Assembly (NCBI GenBank): GCA_023379075.1
Contig: JAMCSO010000018.1
Coordinates: 1 to 31,507, forward strand
Reading direction: 5' to 3'
Length of the DNA: 31,507 nucleotides
DNA from: Candidatus Martarchaeota archaeon
GTDB taxonomy: Archaea; Micrarchaeota; Micrarchaeia; Micrarchaeales; CABMGC01
Part shown: positions 8,632 through 14,880 of the stretch, piece after piece
Layout of the letters: every line of letters starts with the position of its first letter
How positions within the stretch are numbered: position 1 is the stretch's first letter
The notes under the pieces: model-generated
Database searches by the model: none
What the model saw: the letters and a program-made list of their open reading frames with translations, nothing else
What the model was told of the DNA's origin: nothing
Program-made: the position numbers and the translations under genes

Positions 8632-11235
8632 ATGTACTGGATCTTGCTCTCCATAGGCGCCATAAACTCATTTATTCCAATTGCTATAATACTGGTATTC
8701 ATAGCAGCTGCTGCAGGAGCAACAAGAGGATACAGCCTTCTAAGCTTATTTGGCATATCCACCTTGATAGGTGCAGGCTCCGGAGGTAAGAAAGGTTCTA
8801 TGGCTGGAAAGTCTGGCTATTCATCATTCATGAGAAGTTCATCCAGATCTCCTTTAAGGTATAGGATCTCTATTTATACTAGGAAAAATAAGTATACTGG
8901 CAGGCCTAGTGGTCTCTATCCATATCTTAAGACAAAATTCGGGAAAAAACAACGTACTTATAACATGCCATCTGCCTCAGCCGCTGGTGCTGGTGCTACT
9001 CTTCTTGGTGGACTCCCTCAGCCACATCAAGCATCAACTGCTACCGGCACAGTCAGGCTTGCAACGGTTGTAGGTCAAAGTAAGCAACCCAAAGTGCCTC
9101 CAACAGCACCATCTCCATCAACCACTGGCAAGTTGACTCCGGAAGAGGAAGGTGCTCGTTTAAGACAGAAGATCAATAGTCCAGAGGGAGGAATGGCTGG
9201 TTTACTGGGTTTTGGCGTAGCTGTAGCATTTACTGGGTATGCATTCAAGGAGTTCTTTAGGGCAGCCGCCCCTATGGTGATACCAGTAAGAACTAAGGGA
9301 GGTAAGTCTGTATTAAATGTAACTCCTCAGAATTATGGTGAACTTGTCCGAAAGCAGTCTCCGCGGATGGGTTATTATCTCAATGCATTGGCAAGAGAGG
9401 CAGGCCCTCCCGGAAGAGTCTATCAAATGGAAGAGCTTGGAATGGTGGCACATCCTAGAGCAGAATTGCATGGCAGGCAGCTAAGAACCGATAAGGGAAT
9501 AACCAAAAATATTATTCCACTCGGATTCAAAGGCACTGTTGCAGATATCGGGAGCACCTTGGGTAAGACTGCTCTCTTAATTCCTCTGGGATTCGCTTCC
9601 GGAATGGCTACCATGATCGATATTCCAATAAGACCCTTTGTCAGCGAGAAGTTTTTCGAACGTATCTCATTAGCTAAGAAAGTAAATAAAGCGCCCATAT
9701 TGCGTGACTCTATTGGAGAAGGCAGATCTCCATTGAGGGAGAAAGCGGTTGATTATGAAGAGGCAAGGTTGAAAGAAGAACAAGCGAGATTGGAATCTCT
9801 TGAAAGAGCCAACCTAGCCAAAGCTAACAGTTCTACAAGTAAGGCACGGGTAGCTGCAACGGCTAAGCTGTTAGCTACAAGAACCAGACTCGGACAGGTC
9901 AAGCAGGATCTTAGCCAGATAGCAATATTCAAAAATAACTTGAGCAATGGCGTAACAGCACCTCTAGCTGGAGTAAGTGCATCAACAAGTGCAAGAGTCA
10001 TGGCGGCAATGAATAAGGATATTCCAAAGACAAGCGTTGGCATCCAAGAAGCACGCTTAAATAAAGACCTTAATAGATTAAATAACCTCGAAGCCACACT
10101 TAAGGCTAAGGGACTCAGCATTACTGATCCGCCACTTCTCAACGTTGAGACTAGGAAGGCGCAGATTATACAAGATCTTAATCAGATAAGTCTATTCAGA
10201 AGTAACATTGCGCAAAAGGCAGGGCCTCTGGATGGCATAAGCGCTTCCATCAGTCCCAGAGTCATAGAAGCGATGAAAAGAGATATAAGGCCGAAGCCAT
10301 ATCCTCTTTCTCATGATGAATCAGAACATCTTGCACAAGCTAAAAGAGAGCTTACGCCATATGAAAAGGAACTTCTATCAAAGAATCCAGATCCTTATAT
10401 CAGATATATATTTGCAGGAAATACAACAGCGATTAATGGAAATGTCGAACTTCAGAAAAGATTGTCGCAGGATCCCGACATACATGTACAGTGGAAGATA
10501 GCAAGGACAGCCGACTCTGAAGAGGTTCAGAGGGCCATCGCTGAAAGAGGGGATAAACATAGTCTCTGGTCATTATCACAGAATAACAGTGCATTAAGCC
10601 ACCCTCATATCCAAGAAATACTCGCATCAAAAGGAGACATTTATGTACTAACAAACCTTGCAAGAGCACAAGTCTCTGAGACAACACAGAATACTTTGAT
10701 AAAAAGTAGTCGAGCACTTGAGGCAGCTGCAGGCAATAACCCAGAGAAAGTATCCATGGCAGTATCCATACGAAGGGAGCTTGCAAGATCTGAATATATA
10801 TCTCCAAACTCACAGGATGCATTAGCTGTGGATTCGGATCAGACCGTTAGGACTGAGCTTGCTAAAAATGCCTGGGCCACAAGCGATGCCATGAATGTAT
10901 TGACCGCCCCTTCCCAGCCAGAAGAGGTACGCAACGCCGCAGTAAACAACACTAATATACAGGTTCATATGGATGCGATGCTTAATCTTGCCAAGGATCC
11001 AAGCGTAAAAATAAGACGGACTATCGCGGGGATCGAGGCTCCAAGGACCACAAAGCAGCACCCTTCCCTGACTTCTGGAGAAAATGCTGCAAGAAAAGCG
11101 GTAGAAGAATCACTTGTTTATATTGCGGAAAACGAAACAGACAAGTCCGTATTAGATGCCCTTATTAATAATAAGTCAAGAAATGCGAGGACAGACGCTG
11201 CACTTTTACGCAGAAAAATAATCAAAACGCCCTAA
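8632..11235 (+). CDS. Membrane protein with duplicated helical module and LRV/HEAT-like repeats
   Basis: An 867-residue protein of unknown function, same strand and 53 bp after the giant surface gene, so probably co-transcribed. Hydrophobic N-terminal segments (residues 1-50) are followed by a basic, Ser/Gly/Pro-rich linker and further hydrophobic stretches near 186-212 and 312-335. Two copies of an approximately 85-90-residue helical module follow, at 377-467 and 473-555; both run from EARL.. to a shared end of the form S.SAS.SARV.AAM..DI. From about 580 to 860 the chain shows leucine-rich-variant/HEAT-like repeats, with units like QDPDIHVQWKIA and KDPSVKIRRTIA. Such repeats usually bind proteins. 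Placement suggests a membrane partner of the giant protein; this is inference. The ATG at 8632 is the first Met. Confidence 0.8.
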   Translation: MYWILLSIGAINSFIPIAIILVFIAAAAGATRGYSLLSLFGISTLIGAGSGGKKGSMAGKSGYSSFMRSSSRSPLRYRISIYTRKNKYTGRPSGLYPYLKTKFGKKQRTYNMPSASAAGAGATLLGGLPQPHQASTATGTVRLATVVGQSKQPKVPPTAPSPSTTGKLTPEEEGARLRQKINSPEGGMAGLLGFGVAVAFTGYAFKEFFRAAAPMVIPVRTKGGKSVLNVTPQNYGELVRKQSPRMGYYLNALAREAGPPGRVYQMEELGMVAHPRAELHGRQLRTDKGITKNIIPLGFKGTVADIGSTLGKTALLIPLGFASGMATMIDIPIRPFVSEKFFERISLAKKVNKAPILRDSIGEGRSPLREKAVDYEEARLKEEQARLESLERANLAKANSSTSKARVAATAKLLATRTRLGQVKQDLSQIAIFKNNLSNGVTAPLAGVSASTSARVMAAMNKDIPKTSVGIQEARLNKDLNRLNNLEATLKAKGLSITDPPLLNVETRKAQIIQDLNQISLFRSNIAQKAGPLDGISASISPRVIEAMKRDIRPKPYPLSHDESEHLAQAKRELTPYEKELLSKNPDPYIRYIFAGNTTAINGNVELQKRLSQDPDIHVQWKIARTADSEEVQRAIAERGDKHSLWSLSQNNSALSHPHIQEILASKGDIYVLTNLARAQVSETTQNTLIKSSRALEAAAGNNPEKVSMAVSIRRELARSEYISPNSQDALAVDSDQTVRTELAKNAWATSDAMNVLTAPSQPEEVRNAAVNNTNIQVHMDAMLNLAKDPSVKIRRTIAGIEAPRTTKQHPSLTSGENAARKAVEESLVYIAENETDKSVLDALINNKSRNARTDAALLRRKIIKTP

Positions 11236-11302
11236 TCTTAAATAATCAATAAAATAAAAAATCAAAATAGAAGGATAAACGAGCCTTTACATAGACTAAC
11301 GA

Positions 11303-11440
11303 TTACTCTTCTTCGTCGTCAAACTCTTCATCTTCGTCAAAGTCCTCTTCTTCATCTTCGTCGTCAAGCTCTTCGTCATCTTCGTCTTCCTCTTCCTCTT
11401 CCTTCTTCTTTGACTTTGGATCTGGTTTCTTTCCTGGCAT
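11303..11440 (-). CDS. Small hyperacidic protein, 45 residues
   Basis: A short gene with a Lys-rich head (MPGKKPDPKSKKK) and then 32 residues, of which all but three (one Leu and two Phe) are Asp or Glu. It is supported as a gene by an upstream TATA-like ACTTAAATAG and by a purine-rich TGAGGTTGAT sequence placed as a ribosome binding site 3 nt before the ATG. A basic head with a disordered acidic tail is what one sees in histone- or RNA-polymerase-associated acidic proteins, but I cannot assign a family. It converges on the large repeat protein gene, 67 bp away. Confidence 0.6.
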   Translation of the reverse strand: MPGKKPDPKSKKKEEEEEDEDDEELDDEDEEEDFDEDEEFDDEEE

Positions 11441-11443
11441 GAT

Positions 11444-11490
11444 ATCAACCTCAGTTTGCAACCATATCTTACATAGAAAACTATTTAAGT
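11444..11490 (-). promoter_or_regulatory. Promoter and ribosome binding site of the acidic small protein
   Basis: On the minus strand ACTTAAATAG (11481-11490) is a TATA-like box about 45 bp before the start codon, and TGAGGTTGAT (11444-11453) matches most of the archaeal anti-Shine-Dalgarno partner GGAGGTGAT. Confidence 0.5.
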
Positions 11491-11573
11491 CTATTCAAAA
11501 TTCGAGTCAAATATCCTCATTCTGCACTTTTACTATTACCTTTATTATCTTTTCCTACCTAAATAAAAGGCGT

Positions 11574-11682
11574 GGGCTTGTGGCGCAACGGTAGCGCGTC
11601 CGCTTTGCAAGAAAACTTTTAGAAAAGTTTATCAATGATCCAAAAGTGCGGAAGGTTACGGGTTCGAATCCCGTCAAGTCCA
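11574..11682 (+). tRNA. tRNA-Ala(UGC) with an anticodon-loop intron
   Basis: Acceptor stem GGGCTTG/CAAGTCC with discriminator A at 11682; it contains the G3-U70 pair that identifies alanine tRNAs. D-stem GCGC/GCGC, anticodon stem TCCGC/GCGGA, anticodon TGC at 11606-11608, T-stem ACGGG/CCCGT with loop TTCGAAT. A 37-nt intron lies at position 37/38 and must be removed to give the seven-base loop TTTGCAT. CCA is not encoded. Confidence 0.95.
11610..11646 (+). other. tRNA-Ala intron with a canonical bulge-helix-bulge
   Basis: The four-base helix TTTG (11604-11607) with CAAA (11641-11644) is flanked by three-base bulges CAA (11608-11610) and AGT (11645-11647). Cutting each bulge after its second base gives the intron 11610-11646 and rebuilds the anticodon loop. 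Inside, AAACTTTT and AAAAGTTT form an 8-bp hairpin. Confidence 0.9.
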
Positions 11683-11744
11683 TACTATTTTTTCGGAAGA
11701 TTTTGTCGTCGAAAAAGCAAAACAGGGATTTTCGCTTGTCGTCA

Positions 11745-11769
11745 GCGGGTTTGAATCCCGCCGTTTACT
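11745..11769 (+). other. Orphan tRNA T-arm-like sequence
   Basis: GCGGG, loop TTTGAAT and CCCGC make a perfect T-arm, followed by CGTTTACT in the place of an acceptor 3' strand. No matching 5' strand (GTAAACG) or D/anticodon arms are seen in the preceding bases. It may be a broken tRNA, the 3' half of a split tRNA, or an integration scar beside tRNA-Ala. Confidence 0.4.
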
Positions 11770-11910
11770 AGAACCAATTGAAAGCAAGAGGATCGGGTAA
11801 GTGAAATATAATACACATTTCAACCAAAAAAAGAAGAACCTTTAGGTAGAATGGCTGCGGAAATACATACAATTAAATAGTTTAACCGTTGAACTATATA
11901 TTGTGATGAA

Positions 11911-12168
11911 ATGGAAGAACTAGTTAAAATGTCTGAAAAGGGACAATTAGTAGTACCGCAGAAAAATAATCAAAAAGAAGGATTCCGTGCAAGTGACAGG
12001 TTTGTCGCAATAGAAGTTAAGGATGGAATACTCTTCAAAAGGGTTGAGATACCACATGTAAAAATAGAGTTTGCATCACTCTCCAAAGAAATACGGGCGC
12101 ATCTGAAAAAACAGAAGATAAAGCAAAGTGAAGTCGATGGTGCGATAAAATGGGCAAGAGGAAAGTAG
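11911..12168 (+). CDS. AbrB/SpoVT-type antitoxin
   Basis: An 85-residue protein. Residues 7-46 (MSEKGQLVVPQ, then GFRASDRFVAIE and DGILFKRVE) match the swapped-hairpin AbrB DNA-binding fold found in antitoxins of archaeal toxin-antitoxin pairs. The C-terminal helix region (about 55-85, ending in AIKWARGK) is where such antitoxins bind the toxin. Its 3' end overlaps the PIN-domain gene by 19 nt, the usual order antitoxin then toxin. It is expected to neutralise the toxin and repress the shared promoter. The start at 11911 is preceded by GTGATGA, a fair ribosome binding site; a second Met at 11929 is possible. Confidence 0.8.
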   Translation: MEELVKMSEKGQLVVPQKNNQKEGFRASDRFVAIEVKDGILFKRVEIPHVKIEFASLSKEIRAHLKKQKIKQSEVDGAIKWARGK

Positions 12169-12554
12169 TATTAGATACCAATATACTGATCTCCGCTCTT
12201 GGTTGGAAAGGCAAGCCGCATAGGATAATGGAGATGGTGGCAAGCAACGAGCTGGAGCTTTTCATTTCAGATAAACAATTCATAGAGCTTTCTAGAGTCC
12301 TTAATTATCCCAGACTAAGCTTCACAACAGAGCAAAAATCCAGATTCAAGGAATTTATATTAGAGATAGCATCATTTGTAAAACCAACCATAAAATTGGA
12401 TGTAATAAAAGACGACCCTGATGATAACATGATTTTAGAATGTGCCTTAGTTGCTGGTGTAGATTACATTGTGAGCGGAGATGATCATTTGCTATCCATC
12501 AAGAAATTTGGTAAAATAAAAATACTTACTGCTGATGATTTCTTGAACGAATAA
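12150..12554 (+). CDS. PIN-domain toxin (COG1569-type)
   Basis: A 134-residue PIN-fold ribonuclease and likely toxin partner of the overlapping AbrB gene. Acidic metal-binding residues are visible in order: Asp9 in VVLDTNILISAL, Glu46 in FIELSRVL, Asp91 or Asp92 in KDDPDDNMILECAL, and Asp111/112 in VSGDDHLL. The length and the motif DPDDN..L.CAL..GVDYIVSGD.HLL fit the 'putative toxin component, PIN family' group rather than classical VapC. PIN toxins cut RNA in a Mg-dependent way; the exact target here is unknown. GGTGCGAT just before the ATG acts as a ribosome binding site inside the antitoxin gene. Confidence 0.85.
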   Translation: MGKRKVVLDTNILISALGWKGKPHRIMEMVASNELELFISDKQFIELSRVLNYPRLSFTTEQKSRFKEFILEIASFVKPTIKLDVIKDDPDDNMILECALVAGVDYIVSGDDHLLSIKKFGKIKILTADDFLNE

Positions 12555-12601
12555 TCATAAATATATCTTCATGTATATAGATATTCACAAAGTCCACATC
12601 A

Positions 12602-12629
12602 CTTGACGTGGGCTGGACGTCAAGTCCAT
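12602..12629. repeat. Palindrome joined to a 12-bp copy of the tRNA-Ala 3' end
   Basis: CTTGACGT (12602-12609) and ACGTCAAG (12617-12624) form a perfect 8-bp inverted repeat around GGGCTGG. The right arm runs into CGTCAAGTCCAT (12618-12629), identical to the last bases of the tRNA-Ala gene and one base beyond (11672-11683). The toxin-antitoxin pair lies between the two copies, so this is a candidate attachment-site repeat. Confidence 0.5.
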
Positions 12630-12676
12630 TATAAATCTAATGCCAAAGCAACGGTCTCGCTCTTCCTACACTTTTA

Positions 12677-12736
12677 TATTGCAATGAAGGTGCTTGTAAC
12701 TGAAGCTCCGCCACCGGGCGCGGATATTGTGCATTG
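12677..12736 (-). repeat. Inverted 60-bp fragment of the giant surface gene
   Basis: Read on the minus strand, these 60 bases match 4892-4951 of the giant gene with three mismatches. The copy still reads NQCTISAPGGGASVTSTF in the sense frame but then hits a stop, so it is a fragment. It abuts the end of the transglutaminase-fold gene (stop at 12741). Confidence 0.75.
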
Positions 12737-12740
12737 GTTG

Positions 12741-13340
12741 TTATGTGCCTAAGGGTTCAGTTATTCTTTCCCTGTATCTGATCTCCCTTCTTCCACTATT
12801 TATCCCAAATATTGCATAGGCGTCATCAAGGTTCATGACTCTCCCAATTGATGGGTCTACTGCAAAGAGGCGTTTGCCATTCTTCACAACTTCAGCCCAG
12901 ACATGTGAAGGCCGACTATATCTCTCCCCCGCGTTCGGCCTTCCAGCAACAACTTCGCTAGACACTCCCTGCCAGGATAAGAGGACATGTACCAACGCAG
13001 CCATTTCAAGGCATACGCCAACTCCTTCCTGGATAAATCTGCCAATAGGGACCGGTGACCTTCTATTCTCCCTTCTTTCATATATATCAAGTTCACCCGA
13101 GGGAGAGAATGCAACCACAGACAGCACCGATCTCATCGCCCCCTTCGCAATTTCCCTGAGCTCGGAAGACTGAGAATCTCTCAGGAAGCCAGCAAGATGG
13201 AGATCGTTTCCTGTAACCTCTATCTTTTGAAGAGCTCCCGCCCCTGTTATCTCAGGGAAGCGATTATTGATTCTTACTCTCTCCTCAAGAACATTCCTAG
13301 GATCTCTAAGATCTCTCCTAAACGTTGCTAATCCCTGCAT
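12741..13340 (-). CDS. Transglutaminase-like cysteine protease-fold protein
   Basis: A 199-residue soluble protein with the papain-like transglutaminase core. The catalytic triad is visible as Cys110 in EGVGVCLEMA, His146 in RPSHVWAEV and Asp162 in FAVDPSIG, with proper spacing. Members cleave or cross-link peptides; the substrate here is unknown. There is no signal peptide, so it should act in the cytoplasm. The N-terminal 95 residues are polar and do not match a family I know. The gene faces away from the phosphatase gene at 13541, with about 200 bp between that holds a strong hairpin. Confidence 0.75.
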   Translation of the reverse strand: MQGLATFRRDLRDPRNVLEERVRINNRFPEITGAGALQKIEVTGNDLHLAGFLRDSQSSELREIAKGAMRSVLSVVAFSPSGELDIYERRENRRSPVPIGRFIQEGVGVCLEMAALVHVLLSWQGVSSEVVAGRPNAGERYSRPSHVWAEVVKNGKRLFAVDPSIGRVMNLDDAYAIFGINSGRREIRYRERITEPLGT

Positions 13341-13383
13341 TAAATCGGAACAAATTGGCGCATTCCTATATTAGATTATTTTT

Positions 13384-13418
13384 GCCAATAATATTCAGAT
13401 ATGAATAATATTATAGGC
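13384..13418. repeat. AT-rich hairpin between divergent genes
   Basis: AATAATATTC (13387-13396) and GAATAATATT (13403-13412) are a perfect 10-bp inverted repeat around a six-base loop, capped outside by GCC/GGC. It sits in the region shared by two divergent genes and could be an operator for a dimeric regulator. A second small hairpin, GGCAAGTGCC, follows. Confidence 0.4.
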
Positions 13419-13540
13419 AAGTGCCTGTTTTAATTCCAATATTCTTATGTGGTGATATGTTAGCCCATAAGGAAGTATGACAATACTCCGGCAGAAAGGA
13501 TGCCTTTTTATTCCTCTGCATTCTCTTTTAATAGATACAC

Positions 13541-14167
13541 ATGAGAGTCTTTCTCATACGGCACGGAGAGAGCAGTTTCAATAAGGCGGAGAAGCACCAG
13601 GATGAGAGCGCAGGTCTTTCAAAGTCTGGCATAAGGCAAGCGGAGCAGGTCTCGGAAAAGTTACTTCAGTTCAAGTTAGACATAATAATATCAAGTAAGC
13701 ATAAGCGTGCTGTGCAGACTGCATTGCCAAACTCAAAAAAACTGGGATTGGGTCTGGATTACACTTATCTACTTAACGAGCGTAAGAATCCAAGTGAGAT
13801 AATAGGGAAGAAGATCACCGATCCGTCTGCAATTAAAGTGAGAAGGGAGCAGGAAAGGCATATCACTGACCCCAAATGGCACTATTCTGATGAGGAAAAT
13901 TTCTTCGATTTCAAGGAAAGGACGCTAAAGGCTGTGGAGTACCTCGAGAATCTTGATTATGAGAACATAGTGGCAGTGACGCACAGCCACATGATACGCA
14001 GCATTCTCGGAATCATGGCGTTTGGCAATGCATTTACCCCACACCATTTCAACATACTTAAGGAGTTCGTCTCTCTGGAGAATACCGGCATTACCATATG
14101 CAGGAAGACGGATGGGCGGTGGGAGCTCCTGACGCTTAACGATTATGCGCATATTCTGCCTGGCTGA
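13541..14167 (+). CDS. Histidine phosphatase (phosphoglycerate-mutase family)
   Basis: A 208-residue member of the histidine phosphatase superfamily. The phospho-accepting histidine is His8 in LIRHGESSF; a second conserved histidine is in VAVTHSHMIRSIL. The middle shows the usual ISSKHKRAVQTA segment with a conserved Arg. These enzymes remove or move phosphate on small molecules or proteins through a phosphohistidine; substrate cannot be told from sequence, and a dedicated phosphoglycerate mutase is less likely than a general phosphatase. A T-rich box (CTTTTTATTC) lies about 35 bp before the ATG. NAC follows 47 bp downstream with its own TATA box. Confidence 0.85.
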   Translation: MRVFLIRHGESSFNKAEKHQDESAGLSKSGIRQAEQVSEKLLQFKLDIIISSKHKRAVQTALPNSKKLGLGLDYTYLLNERKNPSEIIGKKITDPSAIKVRREQERHITDPKWHYSDEENFFDFKERTLKAVEYLENLDYENIVAVTHSHMIRSILGIMAFGNAFTPHHFNILKEFVSLENTGITICRKTDGRWELLTLNDYAHILPG

Positions 14168-14177
14168 TAAAAAAACA

Positions 14178-14186
14178 ATATAAATT
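14178..14186 (+). promoter_or_regulatory. TATA box of the NAC gene
   Basis: ATATAAATT is centred near 14182, which places the transcript start around 14208. This argues against the ATG at 14191 and for the ATG at 14215. Confidence 0.6.
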
Positions 14187-14214
14187 AGTAATGCTAAATA
14201 TGGTTGTTGATAAC

Positions 14215-14562
14215 ATGATGCCAAACATTGATCCGAGGCAGCTTAAGAGCATGATGGACAGGATGGGCATAAAGAGCAGCGAGATAGATGCAGAGAGGGT
14301 AGTCATAGAGGGCAAGGAGAAGAACATTATTATAGAAGAGCCACAGGTTACAATGATAGAAGCTCAAGGTTCGCGCACCTTCCAGATAAGCGGCAGAATC
14401 AGCGAAGTAGAAAAGGGTGCCATAGAAATAAGCGAAGAAGATGTCTCTATGGTCATGGAGCAGGCAGGCATTAGTGACAAGGAAGCTGCAAGAAAGGCCC
14501 TGGAAGTGAGCAACGGAAACATAGCCGAAGCGATAATCAAACTCAAGGGAGAAGATTCTTAA
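14215..14562 (+). CDS. nac: Nascent polypeptide-associated complex protein (archaeal NAC)
   Basis: Archaeal NAC is a homodimeric ribosome-bound chaperone that meets nascent chains at the exit tunnel. The product begins MMPNIDPRQLKSMMDRMGI, the standard archaeal start, followed by the NAC beta-barrel (EIDAERVVIEGKEKNIIIEE, then TFQISGRISEV) and a C-terminal UBA domain (about the last 40 residues, EQAGISDKEAARKALEVSNG then IAEAIIKL). A longer form from 14191 would begin upstream of the predicted transcript start, so I use 14215. The stop abuts the convergent DUF424 gene with no spacer. Length (115 residues) is normal for the family. Confidence 0.93.
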   Translation: MMPNIDPRQLKSMMDRMGIKSSEIDAERVVIEGKEKNIIIEEPQVTMIEAQGSRTFQISGRISEVEKGAIEISEEDVSMVMEQAGISDKEAARKALEVSNGNIAEAIIKLKGEDS

Positions 14563-14880
14563 TCAGGCCCTTATCTTGTATATCTGTATGAAGGGAATCT
14601 TTCCTATTCTCATGACCTCCTCATTTTTCGCTATCCCGTTATTTATGAAGATTGATACAGAGCGTTCTCCCACGACATTCGCTGAAGCGATATCCATCTC
14701 AAATATTTCTGACTCAGCCTCCTTCTCATCCTTTTTTTCTCCATTGTAAAAATCCGAGTACAGCTTCAGGTCAAGCTCCTTATTGCCCTCAGTGAAGACC
14801 TTGCCGAGGAGCTCTTCATCGCACAGAGCGAGTATTTCACCATTTTCTGTTCTGTGCGTCTTCATATATATCATAAGCAT
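14563..14880 (-). CDS. DUF424 family protein
   Basis: A 105-residue archaeal protein of the DUF424 family. Recognisable blocks are ILALCDEELLGKVFTEG near the N-terminus, DFYNGEK in the middle, and ANVVGERSVSIFI..GI followed by MRIGKIPFIQIYKI at the end. The biochemical role is unknown; the family is archaeal and cytoplasmic. Its start codon overlaps the stop of the upstream glycosyltransferase in a TAATG junction, so the two are translated together. MKTHRTEN, five residues in, is an alternative start. Confidence 0.85.
   Translation of the reverse strand: MLMIYMKTHRTENGEILALCDEELLGKVFTEGNKELDLKLYSDFYNGEKKDEKEAESEIFEMDIASANVVGERSVSIFINNGIAKNEEVMRIGKIPFIQIYKIRA

Noticed and set aside
11303..11425. 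Simple-sequence (GAA/GAC) repeat rather than a gene
   Set aside because: The codons vary (GAA, GAG, GAC, GAT), the frame is closed properly, and a promoter and ribosome binding site are in place.
12683..12751. 22-residue plus-strand frame beginning MKVLVTEAPPPG
   Set aside because: It is the antisense reading of the duplicated giant-gene fragment, which explains its sequence fully.
14191..14214. Eight extra N-terminal residues for NAC from the ATG at 14191
   Set aside because: This ATG lies upstream of the transcript start predicted from the TATA box, and archaeal NAC begins at MMPN.
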